The position numbers were made by a program, and so were the translations under genes. Positions 8,255-17,342 of a stretch of DNA of 43,703 bases are shown here, piece by piece. The stretch lies in contig CAZFYZ010000019.1 of the NCBI GenBank assembly GCA_964523735.1, forward strand, positions 1-43,703, read 5' to 3'. Numbering within the stretch: position 1 is the first letter of the stretch; each line of letters begins with the position of its first letter. Source of the DNA: CAZFYZ01 sp964523735. GTDB lineage: Bacteria > Armatimonadota > UBA5829. The notes below the pieces were generated by a model. It was not told where the DNA came from. It did not search any database and was given only the letters and a program-made list of their open reading frames with translations.

Positions 8255-10214
8255 TCTTTGTAACGTCCTTCGATCGCAGTATTGGTATCACAAGGTCTCC
8301 TGCCATCTCGGCACCCAGCACACCCGTTACCACAACATAATCGTTAAGGGCTGCCGAACCATACACCTTGAGGCTCATCGCGCCGCCATCGGTCATCACG
8401 AATGATCCCGCCCCGGTCGATACTACCCTGCCCCACATCTTCGCGTACAAGCCCGTCGCGGTCGATGCGCCGAGAGCCGGGTTGCCCATCCCGAGGGGCC
8501 TCGGCACCTGCGCTGTGCCATGCGGCATGACGGAATCAGCAACAACCGTCCGCTCGCCGTCTACCGTTCGCACGACCCCTCTTACTATCACAGAGCTGCC
8601 GACGGCGGCCGTGCCGGTCACTCGGATCCCGCAGGTCCGATCCGGCGACTCGACATAGAAGAAGCCGTCGGAGGCATACGTAACCGGTTGACCGCCGATG
8701 TAGACCTTGGATTCGTCCGGGAGCTCTCTGATCCGCGAGACTCCGACCGGCGCCTCGAGCGCGCAATCATCGTAGACGATGTGCCCGGACACGTCCCCGA
8801 CGCAACTGAACATACTCTTCAGGCTGTAGCGCACGCTCGCGGTGGTCGCGAGGGTTCTGAACTTCTCCGCGACGTATCTCCAGTCGAAGCTCGGCGTCCT
8901 TACGCCGACCCTGCCGTGCGTCTTGACGACACCGCCGGCAGCGTTCAGCTCTTCGATGACGATCCCCGCGAAATCCGTGGCCGTATCGCCGAAACCGGAC
9001 GGGCCATAGCTCCTGGCGGCGATCCACGCAGAGGCGGTGCAGTCAACGTTAGGGCCGACAGACACCACCTGCGAAACCGACAAGCTGTATGGGCCCGTGC
9101 CGCTGTTGGCGAAGACGCGCATCGCCTGCGACTCGCCGTGGATCATGGCCGGCAGACCCCACGCGTTCAGAGTCTCGGACGCCGCGCCGACGCTCTGTCC
9201 CGTCTGCGAAGCACCAAAGAGCCAACCGTGAGAGGCCACGCTCCACGGTGCGGGTCCCTGCTGAGATTCCTCGAACTCGAACCCGCCATTCACCAGCAGG
9301 TTGCTTGCCGGAAGCTCGACCAGATCCAGATCGACGATGTTCTCGCCGGCCTGCAGGACCAGAGTCTTAGCAGCAGGATAATGGCCTGCCTTCGTTGCCG
9401 TGACCTGTGCTCGCGTCCCTGTGACGGGGACGTTCTCAAAACTGTATGCGCCACCCTCGCCTGTCACGGTCGATCGGGCCTCGAGGGTCACGTTGGCACC
9501 GACGGTCGGCCCGCCCGTGGACGTCACGATTCCCCTGACCGTAGCTGTCTCCGGCTGAGGGCCGTCGAGAATGCAGTCGTCATAGACCACATGCCCCGAG
9601 ATCCCGCCTTGGCAGTAGAACGAGCCGTCCAGAACAAACTTGATCGCCTGAGTGTAGCAGGTAGTGGTGAAGCTCACGGAGGCCTGCCGCCAGAGATCGC
9701 TGGGGTCACTGAAGCCGGACTTGTGCTCCAGTATGACTTGTCCGGCGCAGTCGAGCTCTTGCGCGATCACCCCGGCCCAGTCGCTCGCATTCTGGCCAAA
9801 CCCACCCGCGCCGTAGCTCCTCGTTACCACCCAGGCCGAAGCTTCATACTCAGCACTCGGCGAGACCGGCACAACCTGCGAGATAGCCACATGGTACGGG
9901 CCGCTTCCGCCGGTACCGTAGACGCGCATCGCGTCGGCCCCGCCGTGGGTCATCACAGGCGGCGACCAGGCGTTGACGGTCTCGCTGGCCGCGCCCTGAT
10001 CTTGGCCTGCCTGAAGAGCCTCGAACAGCCATCCGTTCGAGCTTGTGCTCCACGGCCCCACGCCGCTATTCGAGAATGCAGGGAACTCAAAGCCCGGCTG
10101 GGCGAGCAGATTACCCGCCAGACACACGTGCGGCATGAGCGCCAGCATTGCTGCAATCAGCGCAATCGAAGGCATACGAGCCATGGTCTCAACAATCCTG
10201 TTGCGTCCAACCAT
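8247..10214 (-). CDS. Secreted modular binding protein (two jelly-roll modules, Cna-B-like domain, OB-like module)
   Basis: A 655-aa exported protein with a signal segment around residues 11-33 (ending HVCLAG). Two homologous modules, about 34-217 and 303-487, each start NLL(A/V)(Q/N)xGFEF, contain SETxNAW and AMRV, and end SGH(V/I)VYDDC. They look like carbohydrate-binding jelly rolls of the CBM4/9 type. Between them, 224-298 is a carboxypeptidase-regulatory-like beta sandwich (VRGIVTSTGGPTVGANVTLEA). The C-terminal part, 494-655, is an OB-fold-like module shared with the discoidin protein upstream in the block. There are no catalytic motifs. The start overlaps the previous stop (TAATG), and the end overlaps the next start. 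The likely role is surface or extracellular glycan binding. Confidence 0.8.
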   Translation of the reverse strand: MVGRNRIVETMARMPSIALIAAMLALMPHVCLAGNLLAQPGFEFPAFSNSGVGPWSTSSNGWLFEALQAGQDQGAASETVNAWSPPVMTHGGADAMRVYGTGGSGPYHVAISQVVPVSPSAEYEASAWVVTRSYGAGGFGQNASDWAGVIAQELDCAGQVILEHKSGFSDPSDLWRQASVSFTTTCYTQAIKFVLDGSFYCQGGISGHVVYDDCILDGPQPETATVRGIVTSTGGPTVGANVTLEARSTVTGEGGAYSFENVPVTGTRAQVTATKAGHYPAAKTLVLQAGENIVDLDLVELPASNLLVNGGFEFEESQQGPAPWSVASHGWLFGASQTGQSVGAASETLNAWGLPAMIHGESQAMRVFANSGTGPYSLSVSQVVSVGPNVDCTASAWIAARSYGPSGFGDTATDFAGIVIEELNAAGGVVKTHGRVGVRTPSFDWRYVAEKFRTLATTASVRYSLKSMFSCVGDVSGHIVYDDCALEAPVGVSRIRELPDESKVYIGGQPVTYASDGFFYVESPDRTCGIRVTGTAAVGSSVIVRGVVRTVDGERTVVADSVMPHGTAQVPRPLGMGNPALGASTATGLYAKMWGRVVSTGAGSFVMTDGGAMSLKVYGSAALNDYVVVTGVLGAEMAGDLVIPILRSKDVTKID

Positions 10215-12835
10215 TAATACACCAGCACCACCTGAAGATGATCTTTGCTTGCCGGGATCACGAGGGTGTCGTTCTCCACCTTGGCCGCGGCGCCGTTGAC
10301 TGTCGCCTGCTTCGGCGCCGTCCGGCTCGGGTGACGCACTACAATGCGCATCTCTCGCAGCGACGAACTGGCGGGAGGATCGATCTCGATCGTCACGCTG
10401 TTGCCACTCGACTTCGTCCGGATCGCCATCTTTCCGAACAGGGTGGGGGCGTTCTCAGCGACTACCGACTTGCCTCTTGCGAACCACTTTCTCGGGCAGC
10501 CGCGAAGGAGCCACAGCACACCATTACCGGCATCCTGCTCGTCGATTACCATGCGGCGGATCATCTCGATCAGACGCCCGTGGCCGGAGGCATTGGGCTG
10601 CAGTGGGCAGAAGCCCGGGTCGCCCGCGTCTATCCTCTCGACGGCCTGGTAGGTATCGTTCGACATACAATAGGCGAAGTTGGAGTTGAACACCAGCAGC
10701 GCCTTTTCATACTCGCCGCGAGCGAGATACATGTTGTAGTAGGCATCATCACTCTGGTTGACGTACCACATATCCGAACCAGGACCCATGCGGCCGCAGA
10801 TCCCCATCATCCGCCCGTATTTCCTGTCGACATAGGCTTCCATGGCATCGAAGCGCTTGTCGAACGGGTCCAGCAGGCCAACGTAGAACAGCCACATCGG
10901 TCCGTCCAGGTTCCAGACACCGGTGTCGCTTTCGGTGCCCCTCTGCCACAAGGCCGAGATAGGTATGAACGTAAACCCAGTCTCCTGATCCTGGTGCTGG
11001 GCACGCTCGACGGCACTGAGTATGCACTTTCGATACTCGGCTACATCGGCAGCAAGTTGCCTTGCCTCAGGCAGCCCAGCCTCGGCAAACGCCTTGGCCA
11101 TCTCGGACATTCCAAACCACGTGAACGCGTCTGAGAACGTGAAGTGGTATCTCCAGCCGTCCCAGTCGTGCGAGCGAGCCCTTGGCAGCAGACCGTAGTA
11201 AGCCACCCTCTCGCCTTTCTCGTCGCGCACCTCGGTCTGCTTCCTTGCGTTCTGGATGAACTTCCAGGCAGCGAGAATGCCCGGCCGGTTGCGCTCAAGC
11301 CAAGCCTTATCGCCGGAGTAGCGGTATTGCTCAGCCATCAGCCACAAGACTGAGCCAGTCTCGTTGGCCCAGTAGAGGCTGTATCCGACATAGGCGCCCT
11401 TGGTTGCCTTGAACTCTCCAAGGGGCTTGGCCGGCACACTGTAGCATCCCGGAGCGTCCCCTTCGGCATATGAGCCGATACCCACCTGGCGCTCTGTGAA
11501 GTAGCTGATCGCCGGCTCACACTCCCGGGCGTAGCCCACCGAGATCATCGGCGTCATCGTCGTGGCGGCTTCCCAAGGCCAGGTCATGGGCATCGCGTGC
11601 GGTGTCTGATAGGGTGCTCTCCACGGCCTGTCAGGGGTTTTGACCAGGAACTGCAGGTTGGATAGGATCGCATACTTGTAGACGTCGTTGACCCGCTCGT
11701 CCGGCGTTACGAGCTTCATCGAGGGCTTGAGGGCTGACTCCCAGTGGCGCTTGACTCTGGTGAGTGCGCGATTGAAAGTCACCTTGCGCATCGCGGCCAG
11801 CTCGCTCAGAGGGTAGAGTTCGCCGGTCCCAGGCAGCACGAAGTCTATTGTGCGCGTCTGCTTCGGCCCGAGCTTTACGTCAAACTTCAGGCAGTTCGTG
11901 AACTTGCCCGGCTGCAGCTCGCCGCCCTGAGTGTTGGGCAGCGTCTGATGGTAGCTTGCGCTCACTCCGCTGTCAAGTCGGCAGAGAAGTAGTAACTTCC
12001 CGTCCATCTCCAGCGCGGTTTCGGTTCGGGACAGGGTGTCGCCAGTGTTTCGGGACAGGGTGTCGCCGATGTTTCGGGACAGGGTGTCGCCGATGTTTCG
12101 GGACAGGGTGTCGCCGAAACAACGGATGTTGGCTGGGTCCTGCTGCCATCGAGTTGGCGGCGCCTGGTAAGAGGCATACATCATCGTCTGCGTGTCCTTC
12201 AGCTTGGGGCAGACGAGGGCGAGCAAACTTGTGTTCCGAGGAGACGAGGAGGTATTGGTCAGTTGCATCCTGACCACGGCGTACTGGGTTTCCTTGCCCG
12301 TAACGACCTCGTTGTCGCTCGGCAGGAACGCAAACGCGGTCTGATCAATCTTGATATCGCCTGATTGCCACTGGCTCTGCACAATCGGCAGGTAGTTGTT
12401 GAGCAGCTTCCGGCTAACCTTGTTGTAGTCCGGAAGCATGGCCGGCGATCCCAGCGCAAATCCTAACCCGATCGTCACATCAAGTGAGACCGCTTGAGGA
12501 TTGGGGACCTGTGACTGGGCATCAACCCGAGTGCCCAACGCAACAGACGTATCCGCCTGCACATACACGTGGGAGGGGTGGTGCCTCTCCTCCACGCGAA
12601 CGAACTGCGACAGAGGAGTTGCGCCACCCTGAAGGTCTTTCCAATTCACGTCCACGCGGTCCCGCGCCACGCTCTCCAGTGAATACTGCTCACCCAACCG
12701 CTCGAGGATCGCCGTATACTCCGCTCGTGTAAGCGCGGGTCCTGCGGTGGATGGCATAGCGTTTCCCTCCCCAGCTTGTGCCGAACAGTGGGACATCGCA
12801 ATGGACAGCAGACAGGTAGCAACCAGGTATTTCAT
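10214..12835 (-). CDS. Secreted six-hairpin glycosidase-like protein
   Basis: The start is ATG at 12835 (GGAG upstream, giving MKYLVATCLLSIAMSHCSAQA, a clear signal peptide); the frame continues to 12904 without support. The 873-aa product parallels the catalytic half of the LamG protein at 5186-8254 but lacks LamG. A beta sandwich of about 350 residues is followed by a helical barrel: MTWPWEAATTMTPMISVGYA, ANETGSVLWLMAEQYRYSGD, YYGLLPRARSHDWDG, TWFGMSEMAKAF, VDRKYGRMMG. The C-cap starts VIDEQDAGNGVLWLLRGCPR. This suits an exo-acting glycoside hydrolase with an (alpha/alpha)6 barrel. A four-unit GDTLSRN(I/T) repeat interrupts a surface loop of the N-terminal part at 12025-12120. It is followed by the 8247-10214 gene with overlapping stop and start. 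Confidence 0.85.
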   Translation of the reverse strand: MKYLVATCLLSIAMSHCSAQAGEGNAMPSTAGPALTRAEYTAILERLGEQYSLESVARDRVDVNWKDLQGGATPLSQFVRVEERHHPSHVYVQADTSVALGTRVDAQSQVPNPQAVSLDVTIGLGFALGSPAMLPDYNKVSRKLLNNYLPIVQSQWQSGDIKIDQTAFAFLPSDNEVVTGKETQYAVVRMQLTNTSSSPRNTSLLALVCPKLKDTQTMMYASYQAPPTRWQQDPANIRCFGDTLSRNIGDTLSRNIGDTLSRNTGDTLSRTETALEMDGKLLLLCRLDSGVSASYHQTLPNTQGGELQPGKFTNCLKFDVKLGPKQTRTIDFVLPGTGELYPLSELAAMRKVTFNRALTRVKRHWESALKPSMKLVTPDERVNDVYKYAILSNLQFLVKTPDRPWRAPYQTPHAMPMTWPWEAATTMTPMISVGYARECEPAISYFTERQVGIGSYAEGDAPGCYSVPAKPLGEFKATKGAYVGYSLYWANETGSVLWLMAEQYRYSGDKAWLERNRPGILAAWKFIQNARKQTEVRDEKGERVAYYGLLPRARSHDWDGWRYHFTFSDAFTWFGMSEMAKAFAEAGLPEARQLAADVAEYRKCILSAVERAQHQDQETGFTFIPISALWQRGTESDTGVWNLDGPMWLFYVGLLDPFDKRFDAMEAYVDRKYGRMMGICGRMGPGSDMWYVNQSDDAYYNMYLARGEYEKALLVFNSNFAYCMSNDTYQAVERIDAGDPGFCPLQPNASGHGRLIEMIRRMVIDEQDAGNGVLWLLRGCPRKWFARGKSVVAENAPTLFGKMAIRTKSSGNSVTIEIDPPASSSLREMRIVVRHPSRTAPKQATVNGAAAKVENDTLVIPASKDHLQVVLVY
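12025..12120 (-). repeat. Four in-frame 24-bp tandem repeats inside the glycosidase gene
   Basis: The units are 12025-12048, 12049-12072, 12073-12096 and 12097-12120. Each starts TTCGGGACAGGGTGTCGCC on the plus strand and differs only in the last five bases. The minus-strand reading is GDTLSRN(I/T), repeated four times. The paralogue at 5186-8254 has no equivalent between its matching Trp-containing segment and the following KDGRVLL strand, so the array is an insertion. Confidence 0.93.
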
Positions 12836-12914
12836 AATGCTCCGATAGTGCGCGGAATGATGGCAAGTTGGTCCTGCCAGAGCCGGTGGCGACGTGTTGG
12901 GCACGGGTCTGAGG

Positions 12915-13607
12915 CTACTTCACGTCTTTGCCATCAAGCGGACTCATGTCCAGGTTTATGCCGTGCGTGGTATTGAGCTTGGCGCACGGAATCAGGCCGA
13001 CGTGACCATCCACGAATGCCAGCATTAGAGCCCCGTTCAGAAAGTCATGCTCCAAGCCCGAGGGGCTGTGCGCCATCCCATTCGGAGTACTACCATCGGA
13101 TGCATAGCACGGGAATATGGCTTTTTTCGTCGGGTATCTCACCTCCGAAAGCGACCTGGTTTTCATAGTTGATGGATAAACTCCCGCGTTGTAAAACGGG
13201 TAGTAGTAGTAATACGAGCAGGGGTACTTGATACGACTCAGTAGGTTCAGGTGGGCGAACGACGGGTGCTTCGCATAAGCGATGTTCCACGCGGGCTTAC
13301 CATCGCTGGGGCAGACCAGCATCCCAGCGCTCTTTATGTATGGCTTCAGACCGTTCCATACCTCCACCCACGGCATTGTTGACCACGACCCAGTCGTCGT
13401 GATGACACATGGGAATTTATTGCCACTTGCTTCCAAGTAGAGATTGTTGGCAATGTTGATCTGGCGCAGGTTGTTCATGCAGCTGGTCCGCCTTGCGCTT
13501 TCCTTAGCCCTTGCGAACACGGGGAACAGAATTGCCGCCAGTATCGCGATAATGGCAATAACAACCAGCAACTCAATCAGCGTGAAACCTCTTGTTCTTC
13601 TCTGCAT
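12915..13607 (-). CDS. Type II/IV pseudopilin-like protein (DUF1559-like)
   Basis: A 230-aa protein with a class III prepilin signal: basic MQRRTRG, then FTLIELLVVIAIIAILAAIL, with the conserved Glu at position +5 after the Gly7 cleavage site. The following FPVFARAKESARRTSCMNNL is typical of Armatimonadota. The C-terminal domain ends LMLAFVDGHVGLI, the DG-H tail of 'H-X9-DG' pseudopilins, although the nearest upstream His is 13 residues before the DG rather than 10. It would be inserted in the inner membrane and processed by a prepilin peptidase. It lies between the discoidin gene and the glycosidase gene, with GAGGA before its ATG. It may be part of a secretion or surface-display apparatus for the block. 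Confidence 0.9.
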   Translation of the reverse strand: MQRRTRGFTLIELLVVIAIIAILAAILFPVFARAKESARRTSCMNNLRQINIANNLYLEASGNKFPCVITTTGSWSTMPWVEVWNGLKPYIKSAGMLVCPSDGKPAWNIAYAKHPSFAHLNLLSRIKYPCSYYYYYPFYNAGVYPSTMKTRSLSEVRYPTKKAIFPCYASDGSTPNGMAHSPSGLEHDFLNGALMLAFVDGHVGLIPCAKLNTTHGINLDMSPLDGKDVK

Positions 13608-13648
13608 TTTGCTTTTCCTCTATTCTCTTCCTTGTAAGCTTAACGGCT

Positions 13649-13676
13649 GGGAGGGACTCTCTGTGGAGTCCCTCCC
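13649..13676. terminator. Strong hairpin between discoidin and pseudopilin genes
   Basis: GGGAGGGACTC (13649-13659) pairs exactly with GAGTCCCTCCC (13666-13676) across a 6-nt loop, an 11-bp GC-rich stem. It lies 75 bp past the discoidin stop and 42 bp before the pseudopilin start, on the minus-strand transcript. No clear U-run follows, so it may be a partial terminator or an RNA-stabilising end that sets different levels for the two genes. Confidence 0.6.
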
Positions 13677-13751
13677 ACTTTCCTATGCTGTTGTTGCCTC
13701 TGTGCCGAAGTTGGCCGTCATCGGCACAGCAACAACAGCATTCGATCAGGT

Positions 13752-16700
13752 CTAGTAGACTTCGATCTCTCTCAAGCGCGCCATATTGACGACGCGCAGT
13801 TGATCCAAAGTCACTGGACTCGCGAGAACGAATCGAGCTATGTAGTGGTTCTCGTTGGCCGACACAGTCGTGGTCGCTATGTCGGTCCATATCCCGTCGA
13901 CCTGCTGTTGCAGACGACAGACCCGGTCGACCATCGCGCCCGTGTTCCACGTGTGGAAGTAGACCACTACTTGGTTGACAGTCTGAGGTCCGGCCCAGAC
14001 AAGCTGCAGCCAGTCCTCATTGGAGGTCACGTTGTCGGGGTTGCCTGCATCGTAGCAGTAGACGAGGCTCCCGTCGTTGGCGCGGGTTACATCCAACCTG
14101 GGATCCTCCGGAGTTCCAGTCGAGCTGCCGGTGGCTGTCGCCTCTGTGGCGATGTTGACCAACCCTGGGACGTCGTCGTTGACAACCAGATCGTCGTCCG
14201 ACCGCGGTGACACCACGTGGGGAGCTCCATACAACGCAATACCAGTAGCGCTCACGGAGTCACCCTCGTTCGCCAATGTCCTGGCGACCGGACCGAACTT
14301 GACGCCGGCCACTCCGGGGAGATCAGACGCGACACCCGAGCCGTCGTCGATGTAGAGGTATTCGGTGGTATTGTCGTAGGCAATCTCTGCCGTGACTTTA
14401 CCCCAGACAGTTACCAGGAGCGGGCTCACGTTGAGACCGCTGCCCTGAAGGGCCTTGCCGGTCATTCCGAGTGCGCCGAGCTTCTTCTCTGCGCCCATCG
14501 TAATGGGTATGGCGTTGATGTAGCGCTCGCCGTTCGCGTCCGTTGCAAGCGTGCCGGCGATTTCGACCTCTCGATCCAGCATGAACGCATCATCCGTAAG
14601 GCGCACCTCGATCTCGAACAGGTCGTTGAAGTCGACCACGCGGATCTGATTGAGGGTCACAGGCTCGGCGAAACGGATTGTGGTCTTCGCGAGGTCCGCG
14701 TCGGTAGCCGGCGCCGTAAAGCCGAGGTGGGCGGCTCGTCCGGTACCTATAGTCTCCCATGAGCCCGTCCCAGCATTGTACTGCTGGACTTCGGAGATTC
14801 GCTCGTATGCCAGCCAGTGGTGACCCAGGAACAAGCTGACCTCGTTGAACGTCTGAGGGGCGGCCCAATCGAGCTGCACCCAGACATGGTTCGGGGCTGT
14901 GAATGTCAGATCCCACCCAGGCCAGTACTCGGAGGGGTTGCCGTAGATACCGTCGATCGCCTTGTCAGGGCCGTAGGTAGGATTGCCGTTGTCAAAGGAT
15001 GCGCTGGCGATAGCCGTTGGGGCTATGTTCTCTCCTGTCCGTCCAGGCATTCGCGGCGTCACCTTGATCGCCGAGGACTTGTCGGAGGACTCAACATATG
15101 CTGCCAACCAGCCATCAGTGCTGGTCACAACGCCGGTCGTCTGTACCGGCGTGCCATCCGGAAGGGCCTTTAGTTGACCGATATCGGCGGCGACAGGTGT
15201 GACATTGGACTCATCAACCTCGAGCTCTACTGCTGAGGTCAGTCCACTGACCCTGATCTTTGTAGTCGTGAACGGGTAGAAGGTCGCCACGCCAGCGGCA
15301 TAGCTGTTGTGCGTGGACATCCAGCCCAAGCCGTCCCAGTATTCGACAACCAGGCTGCTCACGCTTCCGCCGTGCGCCTTGACCTGGTTGACTGTGACGG
15401 GGGAAGCCCACTCGAACTCGACCCATGCGCCCGAACTCTCATTTGCCAGCCAGAGAGTGTCGATCAGGTCATCTTTGCAGTTGGCGGCCTCGCAGCCCGG
15501 AACTTCGCTGCTCACCAGAACGCTGCTAGCCAACGGCGCAATGTTCCTGGTCTGCATAACCGCGTTCTTGGCGGCGCTCCCGATGGACGGGACCGTCACG
15601 GTCGAGGTATAGTCCTCATAGCCCATCCGTGAGATATTGATCTGGCCCGAGCCCTCCGGTGCCCTGAGGCTGTAAGCTCCATTTGCGCCTGTAGTGCAGG
15701 TGACGCCGCCGACCTCCACCTGAGCGCCCGCGACCGGTCCACCGGTGCGGCTTCCGGTGACAACGCCTGTCAGATTCGGCTCCTGGACCGCGCCGAGCTT
15801 GTTGTAGACCGCGATCTCAGAGAGCTTCCAGAGGTTCTTCAGTCTGAGCTTTGTCGTTTGAACCGGATTGAACTGAATCGTGGCGGGCAGCGAAGGCGAC
15901 ATCTCCGTCGCCACCATCTGCCAGTTACCGTCTTTCCAGACCTCGATGAACATCGGGGCAGCTGCATTACCTGACGCAAGCTGGATCGTATCGATCGTCT
16001 CATTGGTGGGCCACTCGAGCTGCAGCCATTCACCGTAGTAGGATAAGCCCGTTCCCCCGTACGGGGTTCCGACGGCCTGCCATCCATAACAGGAGTCGCC
16101 GTACTTGACGAATGACGCGTAAGCGTCCACCAACTCCGTTGATGCCGTTATGTTAGCGTCCCAGGAGAGATCGTCAGGGTCCTGGTCCAGGGTGAAATCG
16201 TGATTCATGGTCCCGCCAGCCACGTCCACTGTCTGGACAAGATCCGAGTAGCCCATGGCTGAGACCGTGAACTCGATCGGTCCGGGGTTCAGCACCATTG
16301 AATAGGCGCCCGTCGTGCAGTCAGTGGTGTAGCTGCCCTGACTGCAGCTTACTGTCGCTCCGGAAATCAGGTTGCTGTCGACCCCCCAGACAGTGCCGCT
16401 CAGCAGAGTCTGGCTGATCTTGCGAATATCAACCTCGTAACAATCGAACATTCCTACCAGGCGCACCTTGTCGAGCGTGTAGTTGGTCGGCAGGTACAAG
16501 TCCGCCACCTGGTAGAATCCACCGTCCTCGCGGTGTGTCGTGGTCTCCGCGATTGTCTCCCAGACGTCAGGCGCGATCTCCTGCTGCAGAGAAACCAGCC
16601 TTCCCTCGCTCAACGTCGGGTGAGGGAAGATGTACATCCTGACATAGTTGAACTCTTGAGGAGCTGCCCAATCGAACTGCAGCCACGCTGTGTTGGTCAG

Positions 16701-17342
16701 ATTGAGGTCATTGTCAAGAGATGGGAAGTAGAAGGTCGTGAAGTTATTGTCAATGCAGCTGGAAGGTGCATATTCGGGCCGTTCGTCGACGAACTCCGCG
16801 GTGACTGTGGCCGAGGAAGCAAGATTGTTGGTCCTGTCCCATACCACTATCTCGTGCAGGTCGAAGATATCCAGCACCCGAACCTTGTTGGTGGTAATGC
16901 CGCCCGGGATGTTGAACTGGGCAAACGGAGTGCCGTTGTCAACGTCACTGACTGCGTTGGTGACCGCTATGTCCTCCCAAACCCCTGGCGAGGTCTCTTT
17001 CTGCAGGTGGTAGTAGCGGGTGGTTCCATAGTTCCCGTTGTTGTAGTACTGGTACGCGATAGGGTGATTGACGAAGTGAACGATCACGGTGTCGAAGGTC
17101 TGAGGGGTAGCCCAGTCCAGCTCCACCGCCAGGTCGCTTCCGTCGAACGTTGCGTTGGTAGTCCAGTAGTAGAATGCCAGGTACTGGCCATTGTTAATGT
17201 GGATGGGGCCGTAGTCTGCGTGGTTGTCCGCGGCGACTACAGTGGCTGATCTTGCGAGATCAACATAGCCGTAAGCCGTTGCGCACAGTCCGAAGCACAT
17301 CCCCAAAGCGAGAAGCAGTAGCATCGCGCGGTACTGTTTCAC
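13752..17342 (-). CDS. Secreted protein with six discoidin (F5/8 type C-like) domains
   Basis: A 1196-aa exported protein; signal peptide at residues 1-25 (LLLLALGMCFGLCATAYG). The GTG start at 17342 has GGGGAG upstream. Discoidin-like domains lie at about 28-170, 172-308, 398-515, 600-712, 772-914 and 1062-1196. They are recognised by repeated WxQ(F/L)(D/E)WAAPQTFNxV strands and closing LxxIRVVDxxDLxEIEV strands. Two carboxypeptidase-regulatory-like sandwiches sit at 312-387 and 523-597 (SGTVWGVDSNLISGATV; TGVVTGSRTGGPVAGAQV). An OB-like module is split into 720-763 and 920-1055 around the fifth discoidin domain. No enzyme motif is visible. The likely role is multivalent glycan binding outside the cell. 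It is the first gene of the leftward block and divergent from the 18056 gene. Confidence 0.85.
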   Translation of the reverse strand: MKQYRAMLLLLALGMCFGLCATAYGYVDLARSATVVAADNHADYGPIHINNGQYLAFYYWTTNATFDGSDLAVELDWATPQTFDTVIVHFVNHPIAYQYYNNGNYGTTRYYHLQKETSPGVWEDIAVTNAVSDVDNGTPFAQFNIPGGITTNKVRVLDIFDLHEIVVWDRTNNLASSATVTAEFVDERPEYAPSSCIDNNFTTFYFPSLDNDLNLTNTAWLQFDWAAPQEFNYVRMYIFPHPTLSEGRLVSLQQEIAPDVWETIAETTTHREDGGFYQVADLYLPTNYTLDKVRLVGMFDCYEVDIRKISQTLLSGTVWGVDSNLISGATVSCSQGSYTTDCTTGAYSMVLNPGPIEFTVSAMGYSDLVQTVDVAGGTMNHDFTLDQDPDDLSWDANITASTELVDAYASFVKYGDSCYGWQAVGTPYGGTGLSYYGEWLQLEWPTNETIDTIQLASGNAAAPMFIEVWKDGNWQMVATEMSPSLPATIQFNPVQTTKLRLKNLWKLSEIAVYNKLGAVQEPNLTGVVTGSRTGGPVAGAQVEVGGVTCTTGANGAYSLRAPEGSGQINISRMGYEDYTSTVTVPSIGSAAKNAVMQTRNIAPLASSVLVSSEVPGCEAANCKDDLIDTLWLANESSGAWVEFEWASPVTVNQVKAHGGSVSSLVVEYWDGLGWMSTHNSYAAGVATFYPFTTTKIRVSGLTSAVELEVDESNVTPVAADIGQLKALPDGTPVQTTGVVTSTDGWLAAYVESSDKSSAIKVTPRMPGRTGENIAPTAIASASFDNGNPTYGPDKAIDGIYGNPSEYWPGWDLTFTAPNHVWVQLDWAAPQTFNEVSLFLGHHWLAYERISEVQQYNAGTGSWETIGTGRAAHLGFTAPATDADLAKTTIRFAEPVTLNQIRVVDFNDLFEIEVRLTDDAFMLDREVEIAGTLATDANGERYINAIPITMGAEKKLGALGMTGKALQGSGLNVSPLLVTVWGKVTAEIAYDNTTEYLYIDDGSGVASDLPGVAGVKFGPVARTLANEGDSVSATGIALYGAPHVVSPRSDDDLVVNDDVPGLVNIATEATATGSSTGTPEDPRLDVTRANDGSLVYCYDAGNPDNVTSNEDWLQLVWAGPQTVNQVVVYFHTWNTGAMVDRVCRLQQQVDGIWTDIATTTVSANENHYIARFVLASPVTLDQLRVVNMARLREIEVY

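Noticed and set aside
8520..10217. 565-aa plus-strand open frame
   Set aside because: It is antisense to the 655-aa secreted protein and rich in Arg/Asp/His as expected for a GC-rich shadow; there is no recognisable domain.
12025..12120. CRISPR-like array
   Set aside because: The 24-bp units are directly adjacent with no spacers and are translated in frame, so this is a coding tandem repeat.
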